The notes beneath the pieces were generated by a model. The model was not told the origin of the DNA, made no database searches, and saw only the letters and a program-made list of their open reading frames with translations. From AC-50 sp035640455 (GTDB lineage: Bacteria; Actinomycetota; Thermoleophilia; Gaiellales; Gaiellaceae), in NCBI GenBank assembly GCA_035640455.1, contig DASQWB010000004.1, positions 1-24,583 on the forward strand: a DNA stretch of 24,583 nt. Reading direction: 5' to 3'. Position numbers and translations under genes: made by a program. Positions 1-6,654 of this stretch are shown in pieces (within the stretch, counting starts at the first letter, position 1; each line of letters starts with the position of its first letter).

Positions 1-357
1 GCGCAGTCGACGAACGGCGGCGTGGGCTGGAGCGAGACCCAGGTCTCCTCGGCCGGCAGCAACTTCGGCTGGGAGACGCACGGCTCCCGCCGGATCGGCT
101 TCTGGGGCGACTACCTCTACATCTCGGCCGTCGGGAGCACGGTCATGGCCGCGTGGACCGACTCGCGCGATCTCGTGCCCGGCACCGACCCGCGGGAGAC
201 CGGCGCCGACGACGACGCCGACGGCTTCGACGTGTTCCAGCCGTGCACGTACGTGCCGAACGACATCAACGCACCCTCCTACTCGTCACCTCTCATCAGC
301 GACCCCTGCCTCTCCCAAGGCGGGCTCGACCAGAACATCTACGCGGCGAGCCCGTAG
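1..357 (+). CDS. Sialidase/BNR-like secreted protein, C-terminal fragment (5' truncated)
   Basis: The reading frame is open from the first base, so only the last 118 residues are present. The fragment has the end-of-propeller pattern of exo-alpha-sialidase/BNR-repeat proteins: a glycine- and tryptophan-rich stretch, then a hydrophobic strand, then the segment VMAAWTDSRD near residues 50-59, which is typical of the last blades of sialidase-like beta-propellers. Two cysteines in the tail (around residues 79 and 100) could form a disulfide in a secreted protein. No transmembrane anchor or LPXTG motif is visible at the C-terminus, which suggests a released protein. The active-site arginines and Asp-box repeats would lie upstream, outside the window, so enzymatic activity cannot be judged. 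A strong hairpin follows 9 bases after the stop codon. Confidence 0.6.
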   Translation, partial: AQSTNGGVGWSETQVSSAGSNFGWETHGSRRIGFWGDYLYISAVGSTVMAAWTDSRDLVPGTDPRETGADDDADGFDVFQPCTYVPNDINAPSYSSPLISDPCLSQGGLDQNIYAASP

Positions 358-366
358 GTCGTGATC

Positions 367-410
367 CGCGAAGCGAGCGCCGGCGCCTGTGCGCCGGCGC
401 TCGCTTCGCG
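367..410. terminator. Perfect 20-bp stem hairpin after the sialidase-like gene
   Basis: Bases 367-386 and 391-410 are exact reverse complements around a 4-base loop (CTGT). The stem is almost all G+C. It begins 9 bases after the stop codon at 357, as expected for a factor-independent terminator in a GC-rich genome, although no T-tract follows. Confidence 0.75.
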
Positions 411-422
411 TTAGACAACAAA

Positions 423-468
423 GGCACCGCTTGCGGTGCCGCCATCAGGACGTGCGGGCTTCGCCCGC
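423..468. other. Two further short hairpins downstream of the terminator
   Basis: 423-430 pairs perfectly with 433-440 (8 bp, 2-base loop as written), and 454-459 pairs perfectly with 463-468 (6 bp, loop TTC). Together with the 367-410 hairpin they make three consecutive palindromes in about 100 bases. They may be part of a terminator cluster or a dispersed extragenic palindromic element. Copies elsewhere in the genome cannot be checked here. Confidence 0.45.
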
Positions 469-498
469 CCGTCCGTCTGAAGTGACCGGTCGAGCCGC

Positions 499-645
499 CT
501 ACATGAGGTAGTACACGAGGAAGAGGATCACGATCGCGGCGGCCGCGCCGACGAGCAGCGTCACGCCCGAGAGGGCGATGAAGGGCGAGCGCTCGCTGCG
601 CCCGCGGCCGGCCTCTCGCAACGGATCGGACACGCTTGTCGGCAT
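499..645 (-). CDS. Small single-pass membrane protein (48 residues), unknown function
   Basis: The reverse strand encodes 48 residues from an ATG at 645 to TAG at 499. Residues 1-21 are polar and arginine-rich. Residues 22-47 form one hydrophobic helix ending in FLVYYLM, so the peptide would sit in the membrane with its basic N-terminus probably cytoplasmic by the positive-inside rule. No Shine-Dalgarno is evident. It is divergent from the GMC oxidoreductase, whose probable start lies only 26 bases away, so the two promoters must overlap the opposite genes or the transcripts be leaderless. I do not recognise a family. The charged head plus clean hydrophobic helix and GC-biased codons make chance less likely. 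Confidence 0.5.
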   Translation of the reverse strand: MPTSVSDPLREAGRGRSERSPFIALSGVTLLVGAAAAIVILFLVYYLM

Positions 646-671
646 ACTCGACCGGCTGGTTGGCTACGCAC

Positions 672-2069
672 GTGCCGCACTACGACGTCCTCGTCCTCGG
701 CGCGGGCTCGGCCGGCTGCGTCCTCGCGGGGCGGCTCTCGGAGGACGAGGGCCGCTCGGTGTGCCTCGTCGAGGCGGGGCCCGACTACGGCCCGTACGCC
801 GACGGCCGCTGGCCCGAGGAGCTCCTCGACCCGGGCGGCGTTCCCGAGACGCACGACTGGGATCCGGAGGAGAGCTGGTACACGCCCCTGCGGGCGAAGG
901 TCATGGGCGGCTGCTCGTCGCACAACGCGTGCCTGCTCGTCTGGGGCACCCCCGCCGACTACGACGCGTGGGGCTCGGGCTGGACCTACGCCGAGCTCGA
1001 GCCTCACCTCCGCCGGGCCGAGCAGACGATCGCACCGCGCCCGCTCCTCTACGCGCTGGCGGAGCTCTCGCCCTGGTTCGCGGGCGTCGTCGCGGCCGGC
1101 GCCGAGCGCGGCCTGCCCGTGCTCGAGGACTTCAACGACCCGGGCGCGGTGGCGGGCATCGGGTTCGGGCCGTTCAACGTCCTGGACGGCGTCCGTTGGA
1201 ACGCCTCCTTTGCGTACGTCGACCCGGCACGCCAGCGGCCGAACCTGGCCGTGCTGCCGGACACGCTCGTCGACCGGGTGCTCGTCGCGGACGGCCGCGC
1301 GCGAGGCGTCGCAACCGACCGCGGCGAGCTCACGGCCGACACGATCGTCGTCGCCGCCGGCGCCTACGGCTCGCCGGCGCTCCTCCTCCGGAGCGGAATC
1401 GGGCCGGAGGCCGACCTGCGCCGGCTCGGCATCCACGTGGTGGAGGCGAACGACGCCGTCGGCGCCGGCCTCACCGACCACCCGTCGGTAAAGCTGTCGT
1501 TCGACGGCTCGGTGGCCCTGCTCGAGGAGACTGCGCGCGCCGCGCCGGTGCCGTTCACGAACGGCGCTGTCAAGGCGGGCACGGACGGCTGCGAGGACGG
1601 CGCCTTCGACCTCCACCTGCTGCCGGTGACGAGCCGCACCGGCGAGCGCGCCCACCTGACTGTCGTCGCGCTCCAGCCGCGCTCGCGCGGGTCGGTGAAG
1701 CTCCGCTCCGCCGACCCGACGGTCTCACCGAGGATCGACCACGGCTTCCTCTCCGATCCCGACGGCCGGGATCTCCAGACGCTCCTCGGCGGCCTCGCGA
1801 TCGCGCACCGCCTCGCTGAGACCGAGCCGCTGCGCCGGCTCGGCCGGGTCATCGAGATGGACGACCCGCAGCGCGTCCGCTTCACCCTCGGCGCGATCTT
1901 CCATCCCGTGGGGACGTGCGCGATCGGCGCCGTCGTCGATCCCGACCTCCGGGTGCGTGGCGTCGAGAACCTCTACGTCGGCGACGCGGCCGTCATGCCG
2001 TCGATCCCGCACGCGAACACGCACCTGAGCGTGCTCGCGATCGCCGAGAGGCTGGCTGCGTCGCTCTAG
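672..2069 (+). CDS. GMC family FAD-dependent oxidoreductase
   Basis: Flavoenzyme of the glucose-methanol-choline family, oxidising an alcohol-type substrate with FAD. The predicted protein has 465 residues, slightly shorter than many members. It has the dinucleotide-binding motif GAGSAG at residues 10-15, the GMC signature 1 region with MGGCSSHNACL, signature 2 with GSPALLLRSGIGP, and the C-terminal catalytic region HPVGTC. Its histidine 411, together with histidine 451 in NTHLSVLAIAE, matches the His/His catalytic pair known from glucose oxidase. GTG at 672 is chosen because the Rossmann strand begins directly after it; TTG codons at 636 and 660 are in frame but add unlikely sequence. No signal peptide is visible, so it should be cytoplasmic. 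The substrate is unknown. An electron-transferring MftG-like role in mycofactocin metabolism is possible, but no mycofactocin genes are in view. Confidence 0.88.
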   Translation: MPHYDVLVLGAGSAGCVLAGRLSEDEGRSVCLVEAGPDYGPYADGRWPEELLDPGGVPETHDWDPEESWYTPLRAKVMGGCSSHNACLLVWGTPADYDAWGSGWTYAELEPHLRRAEQTIAPRPLLYALAELSPWFAGVVAAGAERGLPVLEDFNDPGAVAGIGFGPFNVLDGVRWNASFAYVDPARQRPNLAVLPDTLVDRVLVADGRARGVATDRGELTADTIVVAAGAYGSPALLLRSGIGPEADLRRLGIHVVEANDAVGAGLTDHPSVKLSFDGSVALLEETARAAPVPFTNGAVKAGTDGCEDGAFDLHLLPVTSRTGERAHLTVVALQPRSRGSVKLRSADPTVSPRIDHGFLSDPDGRDLQTLLGGLAIAHRLAETEPLRRLGRVIEMDDPQRVRFTLGAIFHPVGTCAIGAVVDPDLRVRGVENLYVGDAAVMPSIPHANTHLSVLAIAERLAASL

Positions 2070-2542
2070 CTCTCGGCCTCGAGCGCCGAGGGCATTCGCG
2101 TACGGATCTCCTCCACGAGCGCCGTCCGCAGCTTGCTCCCGCGTTCTCGAAGCTCGGAGAAGACGTCAAGCTCGAGCTCCTGCTCAGGCTCTCCCCGCCG
2201 CAGGGCGAGCTCGTCACGAAGCCCGTCGAGAAGATGGAAGTACCGGTCTCGGCTTCGCGCTGTCAGGAAGAGCCCGCCGGTGCTGAAGTACCAGGAGCGC
2301 AGCGCCGCGCCGAGCTGCTCGAGGCGGCGATAGGTAAGTGGCTCGGCCCGGAAGTACTTCGCCAACGGCTCGAGCATCTTCCATAGTTCCCGGTAAGCGG
2401 CCAGCCGCTCGCTCCGGAGAGCGATGTCGTACTCCGCGGCGAGATCACTCCGGACCTTCGCCGACGTGGCGAGGGCCGTGACGATCGCCGTGAGGATCGT
2501 CCCGGCGAGCCCGACCAGCGCCACGGCGAGCGCGGCGCTCAC
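2066..2542 (-). CDS. Membrane-anchored helical protein, unknown function
   Basis: GTG start at 2542 with a GAGGGG Shine-Dalgarno-like sequence just upstream. 158 residues. One hydrophobic segment at about residues 2-27 is followed by a long, charged, mostly helical domain with several Tyr/Trp residues (YRELWKMLEPLAKYF, LRSWYFSTGGLFL). This layout, a single N-terminal anchor and a helical cytoplasmic domain, resembles many uncharacterised actinobacterial and phage-associated proteins, but I cannot assign a family. The start codon overlaps the stop codon of the upstream gene (GTGA), so the two are almost certainly translationally coupled. Its stop codon shares the tetranucleotide CTAG with the stop of the convergent GMC gene, leaving no intergenic space. 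Confidence 0.7.
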   Translation of the reverse strand: MSAALAVALVGLAGTILTAIVTALATSAKVRSDLAAEYDIALRSERLAAYRELWKMLEPLAKYFRAEPLTYRRLEQLGAALRSWYFSTGGLFLTARSRDRYFHLLDGLRDELALRRGEPEQELELDVFSELRERGSKLRTALVEEIRTRMPSALEAES

Positions 2543-2874
2543 GATCCCCTCGTCTCGGAGTACGTGGCTCGCGCCTCGAGCTGCCTCTGGACCGCACGCA
2601 GCCGCTCCAGGACGTCGTCGCGCGCAGCGCTCGTTCTCCGGAGCTCGTCCTTCGCCTTCGCGACCTGCTTGCGAAGGCAAGCGACGTCCGTGCGCGACGC
2701 GGCCGCCGCGGCGAGCACGCCCGTCGCCAGCGCGACGGCGGCGGTCGGGAGCAGCCACCACGGGCTGATCCGGCCCTCGCTCTGGGTAATCAGCGCCACG
2801 GCGATCGTCGTGGCTGCGGCCAGAGCTGCCACGATCACCGCGGCCCAGGGCCAGCTGAGCCGGTAGCTCTTCAC
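2539..2874 (-). CDS. Two-pass membrane protein with C-terminal coiled coil, unknown function
   Basis: ATG start at 2874; 111 residues. Two hydrophobic helices occupy about residues 9-29 and 39-60. They are followed by a charged stretch of about 40 residues rich in Lys, Glu, Arg and Ala in a heptad-like pattern (KQVAKAKDELRR, DDVLERLRAVQRQLEARA), typical of a cytoplasmic coiled coil. It is the first gene of a two-gene unit; the partner starts inside its stop codon. Together they look like a small membrane complex with two soluble helical parts that could interact. No catalytic motif is visible and no known family was recognised. The gene is divergent from the DNA glycosylase gene, with 70 bases between start codons. 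Confidence 0.65.
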   Translation of the reverse strand: MKSYRLSWPWAAVIVAALAAATTIAVALITQSEGRISPWWLLPTAAVALATGVLAAAAASRTDVACLRKQVAKAKDELRRTSAARDDVLERLRAVQRQLEARATYSETRGS

Positions 2875-2932
2875 AGTCGCTCCGGCGACTAGTGTCGAGC
2901 CGCGCGAACGGCGCTGTCAAGGCGGAGGCCGA

Positions 2933-2938
2933 TACGAT
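2933..2938 (+). promoter_or_regulatory. Candidate -10 element for a leaderless DNA glycosylase transcript
   Basis: TACGAT matches the TANNNT form of actinobacterial -10 boxes and ends 6 bases before the GTG start at 2945, the spacing expected when transcription starts at the start codon. No Shine-Dalgarno sequence is present. No convincing -35 is seen. Confidence 0.4.
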
Positions 2939-2944
2939 CCTTCC

Positions 2945-3517
2945 GTGGCGATCACGGCCCCCGAGCGGCTCCACTTCACCGGCGACGACGAGGCCGACGC
3001 GCTCATCGCCCAGGAGCCGCTCGCGCTCCTCGTCGGCTTCGCGCTCGACCAGCAGGTTTCGGTGCAGAAGGCGTTCACGTCGCCGCTCGAGCTGAAGCGG
3101 CGGCTCGGCACCCTCGACGCGGAGACGATCGCCCGCGCCGATCCTGGCCAGCTCGACGAGATCTTCCGCCGCAAGCCGGCGCTACACCGCTACCCCGGCG
3201 CGATGGCGCAGCGCGTCCAGGATCTCGCCCAGACGGTCGTCGACGACTACGGCGGCGGGGCCGAGCGGATCTGGACGGAGGCGCGCGACGCCGCCGACCT
3301 CCGCGCGCGCCTCGCCGGCCTCCCCGGCTTCGGCGAGATGAAGGTGCGGAGCATGCTCGCCGTCCTCGCGAAGCGCTTCGGCGTGCGCCTCGAGGGGCTC
3401 GAGGACATCCTCCCGCAGCACCCGACGCTCGGGGACGTCGACTCGGCCGAGGCGCTCGAGCGGTACCAGGCGGCGAAGCGCGAGTACAAGGCGCGCATGC
3501 GGTCGCAGGCCGGCTGA
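2945..3517 (+). CDS. HhH-GPD family base excision DNA repair protein
   Basis: 190 residues from GTG. The protein has the organisation of the small HhH-GPD proteins common in Actinobacteria: an N-terminal helical region with LLVGFALDQQVSVQKAF, and a helix-hairpin-helix around residues 125-143 (LAGLPGFGEMKVRSML) expected to bind the DNA backbone. Family knowledge suggests a role in base excision repair, flipping out and removing a damaged base. The catalytic aspartate of canonical glycosylases cannot be placed with confidence from sequence alone, so activity is inferred. Its stop codon overlaps the beginning of the PLD-like gene, which points to co-expression. Confidence 0.8.
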   Translation: MAITAPERLHFTGDDEADALIAQEPLALLVGFALDQQVSVQKAFTSPLELKRRLGTLDAETIARADPGQLDEIFRRKPALHRYPGAMAQRVQDLAQTVVDDYGGGAERIWTEARDAADLRARLAGLPGFGEMKVRSMLAVLAKRFGVRLEGLEDILPQHPTLGDVDSAEALERYQAAKREYKARMRSQAG

Positions 3518-4551
3518 TCGAGCTCCGGACGCTCACCGACGGCGGCCAGACGGCGGTCGAGGTCGCGCACGCGCTCGCCGACTTCGTCGCCGCCGCCGAG
3601 CGGACGCTCGAGATCGCGATCTACGACTTCCGCCTCGACGACGAGCCGGAGCGACTCGTCGCGGGCGCGATCGAGGGCGCGGCGAAGAACGGAGTCGCCG
3701 TCCGTCTCGCGTTCAACGAGGACCACCACAAGCCGGCGCCGGTGCCGCCCCCGCCGCAGGGCGACCCGAGCACGATCGACGAGCTCGAGGTGCCGACGCG
3801 CGGGATTCCCGGCGTGCCCGACCTCATGCACCACAAGTACGTCATCCGAGACGCCGCGTCGGTGTGGTCGGGCTCCACGAACTGGACACTGGACTCGTGG
3901 TCGCGGCAGGAGAACGTCGTCGTGACCGTCGACTCGCCCGCGCTCGCCGCCCGGTTCCTCGAGGACTTCGAGCAGCTCTGGGAGACGCGGGACGTGGAGC
4001 GGAGCGGCGGCGTCGACACCTCTCCCTTCGCCGTCGAAGGTCACACGGTGCGGCCCTGGTTCTCGCCCAAGCGGGGCGAGAAGCTCGCGCACCGGATCGC
4101 GAAGGCGATCGGCGGGGCACGAGAGCGCGTCAGGATCGCCTCGCCCGTCATCACCTCCGGCCCGATCCTCGGCACGCTCGCCGAGGTCGTCTCCGACCGC
4201 AAGGTCGACGTCGCCGGGATCGTCGACATGACGCAGGTCGAGGAGGTGCTGCGGCAGTGGGAGGTGAACAGGAACGCGGCGTGGAAGACACCCGCCCTCC
4301 AGGCCGCGCTCACCCGGGCGCCCTTCTCCGGCAAGCACTCGACGCCGTACGCGCCGGGCAGCGTCCACGACTACATGCACGCGAAGGTCACGATCGCCGA
4401 CGACACCGTATTCGTCGGCAGCTTCAACCTCTCCCACTCCGGCGAGATGAACGCCGAGAACGTGATCGAGATCGCGGACGGCGAGCTGGCTGGACGGATG
4501 GCGACGTTCGTCGACGAGCTCCGCGGCCGCTACCCGGCCGTCGAGCTGTGA
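3514..4551 (+). CDS. Phospholipase D-like (HKD motif) protein with a near-cognate start
   Basis: Two complete HxK(x)4D motifs are present: H106/K108/D113 and H289/K291/D296, each followed by the usual serine/asparagine-containing strand (GSTNWT, GSFNLS). This is the PLD superfamily arrangement, in which the two histidines form one active site for phosphodiester cleavage or transfer. The substrate may be phospholipid or nucleic acid. The conserved N-terminus (LRTLTDGGQ, then a strand with EIAIYDFRL) begins immediately after the glycosylase stop. In this frame there is no ATG, GTG or TTG until 3742, which would delete about 75 conserved residues. CTG at 3514 (overlapping the upstream TGA) or ATC at 3517 must serve as start, unless an ATG has been misread. 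The upstream Shine-Dalgarno is weak. Length 345 residues. No signal peptide. Confidence 0.82.
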   Translation: MIELRTLTDGGQTAVEVAHALADFVAAAERTLEIAIYDFRLDDEPERLVAGAIEGAAKNGVAVRLAFNEDHHKPAPVPPPPQGDPSTIDELEVPTRGIPGVPDLMHHKYVIRDAASVWSGSTNWTLDSWSRQENVVVTVDSPALAARFLEDFEQLWETRDVERSGGVDTSPFAVEGHTVRPWFSPKRGEKLAHRIAKAIGGARERVRIASPVITSGPILGTLAEVVSDRKVDVAGIVDMTQVEEVLRQWEVNRNAAWKTPALQAALTRAPFSGKHSTPYAPGSVHDYMHAKVTIADDTVFVGSFNLSHSGEMNAENVIEIADGELAGRMATFVDELRGRYPAVEL

Positions 4552-4563
4552 GAAGCTAGCCGC

Positions 4564-5967
4564 GTGACGGCGATCGCCGAAGGCCTCACGCTCGACCAGA
4601 CGGCGCTCGCCGAGCTGCAAGCCGGCTTTCGCGGCGAGATCGTCGACCGGGACGACGCGAGCTACGACGAGCACCGCAAGGTCTGGAACGGCTCGATCGA
4701 CCGGCGCCCGGCGCTGATCGCGCGCTGCGCGGGCGTCGCGGACGTGATCGCCTCGGTGAAGCTCGGTCGCGAGCACGGGCTGCCGGTGGCGGTGCGAAGC
4801 GGTGGGCACAGCTTCCCAGGCCTCTCGGTCGCGGACGATGCGTTCCTGATCGACCTGAGCCTGATGAAGGGCGTCCGGGTCGATCCGGAAGCACGCACGG
4901 CGCGCGTGCAGGCGGGCGTTCTGCTCGGTGAGCTCGACCGCGAGACGCAGGCGTTCGGCCTCGCGGCGCCGGCGGGGATCGTCACTCACACCGGCGTGGC
5001 CGGTCTCACACTCGGCGGCGGGATCGGCTGGAACCAGCGCAAGCACGGCCTGTCGATCGACAAGCTGCGGCAGGTCGACGTCGTCACAGCCGAGGGCGAG
5101 CTCGTGAAGGCGAGCGCGGACGAGAACGCCGAGCTCTTCTGGGGGATCCGCGGCGGCGGCGGCAACTTCGGGATCGTCACGGAGTTCGAGTTCGATCTCG
5201 AGCCCGTCGGGCCGACGGTGATGGCCGGCCCGATCTTCTGGTCGATGGCGGACGCGCCGGAGGTCTTGCGCTTCTACCGCGACTGGGTCGCCGACGCGCC
5301 GGACGACCTGATGACGATCCTGATCCACCGCAAGGCACCGCCGCTCCCGTTCGTCCCCGAGGAGCTGCACGGCAAGCCGGTTGTGATGGTCGTCTGCTAC
5401 TGGGCCGGCGAGGTCGAGGACGGCGAGCGGGCGATCCGGCCGATGAAGGAGTTCGGCAAGCCGATCGCGGACGTCTGCGCGCCGCGGCCGTTCCTCGAGC
5501 ACCAGGCGATGTTCGACCCGAGCTTCGTGCCCGGCCGCTGGTACTACTTCAAGGCCTGCGACGTCCCGGCGCTGACGGACGAGATCGTCGACACCACCGT
5601 CGAGCACTGCCTGCGCATCTCCTCGCCGCTGACGTCGTTCCCGATCTGGCAGATGGGTGGCGCGGTCGCGCGCGTCGGCGAGGACGAGACCGCCTTCAAC
5701 GGGCGAAACGCCGGCTTCACGTACAACATCGGCGCCTGCACGGCGACCGCGGAGGGCTTCGACGAGGAGCGCGAGTGGGTGCGCGGCTTCTGGTCAGCGC
5801 TCGAGCCGCACTTCACGACCGTCTACGTGAACTTCCTGATGGACGAGGGCGAGGCCCGGGTGCGGCAGGCCTACGGCCCGGCGAAGTACGACCGCCTGAA
5901 GGCGCTGAAGCGGAAGGTCGATCCCGACAACTTCTTCCGCCTGAACCAGAACATCCCACCGGCATGA
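4564..5967 (+). CDS. FAD-binding oxidoreductase, berberine bridge enzyme (BBE) type
   Basis: 467 residues from GTG, 12 bases after the PLD-like stop. The FAD_binding_4 (PCMH) domain covers roughly residues 45-215, with RSGGHSFPGLS. Histidine 82 is the known site of 8-alpha-histidyl FAD attachment. At the place where bicovalent members have cysteine (PAGVC), this protein has PAGIV, so it is probably attached through histidine only. The region LTLGGGIGW and the strand GGGGNFGIVTEFEF are typical. The C-terminal BBE segment is complete (YGPAKYDRLKALKRKVDPDN). Members oxidise sugars, alkaloids or other secondary alcohols using oxygen or another acceptor. No twin-arginine signal is present, so it is predicted cytoplasmic. 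The substrate cannot be inferred. Confidence 0.92.
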   Translation: MTAIAEGLTLDQTALAELQAGFRGEIVDRDDASYDEHRKVWNGSIDRRPALIARCAGVADVIASVKLGREHGLPVAVRSGGHSFPGLSVADDAFLIDLSLMKGVRVDPEARTARVQAGVLLGELDRETQAFGLAAPAGIVTHTGVAGLTLGGGIGWNQRKHGLSIDKLRQVDVVTAEGELVKASADENAELFWGIRGGGGNFGIVTEFEFDLEPVGPTVMAGPIFWSMADAPEVLRFYRDWVADAPDDLMTILIHRKAPPLPFVPEELHGKPVVMVVCYWAGEVEDGERAIRPMKEFGKPIADVCAPRPFLEHQAMFDPSFVPGRWYYFKACDVPALTDEIVDTTVEHCLRISSPLTSFPIWQMGGAVARVGEDETAFNGRNAGFTYNIGACTATAEGFDEEREWVRGFWSALEPHFTTVYVNFLMDEGEARVRQAYGPAKYDRLKALKRKVDPDNFFRLNQNIPPA

Positions 5968-6007
5968 CCCGAAATCCGGCGGCGAGGCTTCACCCGTAGG
6001 AGAAGAC

Positions 6008-6472
6008 GTGAAGCGACTCGTCCCGATCGCCGTCCTCCTCGCCGTCGCCGCGCTTGCCGGGTGCGGCGGCAAGTCGAAGACGGCGAAGCCGGCCTCGCCG
6101 GGCCCGGCCAAGACGAGCCAGACGATCCAGGTGAAGGAGACGGAGTTCCACCTCGCGCCGGCGAAGATCACGGTCTCAAGCCCCGGCAGCGTGAGCTTCG
6201 ACGCCACGAACGCCGGCAAGATCGACCACGCGCTCGAGATCGAGGGCAACGGCGTCGAGCAGAAGACCGGGACGATCTCGCCGGGCTCGAGCGGCAAGCT
6301 CGAGGTCACGCTCTCGAAGAAGGGGACGTACGAGCTCTACTGCCCGATCGACAACCATCGCGCGATGGGGATGCAGGCGACGGTCGTTGTCGGAGGCGCC
6401 TCCGCGGGCGGCGGTGGAACCACGACGACGACTGAGACGAAGACGACGACGAGCGGCGGGTACGGCTACTAG
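6008..6472 (+). CDS. Cupredoxin-like lipoprotein (probable type 1 copper protein)
   Basis: 154 residues. An AGGAGAAG Shine-Dalgarno at 5998-6005 fixes the GTG start. A hydrophobic signal ends in the lipobox LAGC with cysteine 19 as lipidation site, so the mature protein is anchored outside the membrane. Residues 38-128 are a single beta-sandwich cupredoxin domain. The likely copper ligands are H74, C112, H117 and M120 or M122, in the classical order (His, then Cys-x4-His and a nearby Met). The last 25 residues are a glycine/threonine-rich linker with no domain. It may carry electrons to or from a membrane oxidase. It directly follows the BBE-type oxidoreductase by 40 bases, but a functional link is only suggested by position. 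Confidence 0.85.
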   Translation: MKRLVPIAVLLAVAALAGCGGKSKTAKPASPGPAKTSQTIQVKETEFHLAPAKITVSSPGSVSFDATNAGKIDHALEIEGNGVEQKTGTISPGSSGKLEVTLSKKGTYELYCPIDNHRAMGMQATVVVGGASAGGGGTTTTTETKTTTSGGYGY

Positions 6473-6495
6473 GCTGCGCGCACTTCGGTGCCCAG

Positions 6496-6654
6496 ATGGA
6501 ACGGAGGCTCGCCGAGCTCGGCGCCGAGCCGGAGATCGAGGCCGTGCTCGACGACTCGGCTCCGCACCTGCCGCCAGCCGTTCGAGCAGTCCAAGACGAT
6601 TTAGCTGCGCATCGCCTCGAGAGGCGAGATCGACGCGGCGCGGCGCGCCGGTAG
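6496..6654 (+). CDS. Possible short ORF or gene remnant (52 residues)
   Basis: An ATG-initiated frame fills the otherwise empty 128 bases between the cupredoxin gene and the convergent permease gene. It then runs 54 bases into the end of the permease gene on the other strand. Residues 1-36 are acidic and helical with GC-biased codons, while the remainder is arginine-rich and looks like antisense of the permease. No Shine-Dalgarno and no recognised family. It could be the remnant of a decayed gene or chance. Confidence 0.2.
   Translation: MERRLAELGAEPEIEAVLDDSAPHLPPAVRAVQDDLAAHRLERRDRRGAARR

Noticed and set aside
3247..5607. Very long open frame on the minus strand (786 codons)
   Set aside because: It is antisense to three plus-strand genes with clear domains. 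Its composition (Arg, Asp, Val-rich without any motif) is the usual shadow of GC-biased codons.
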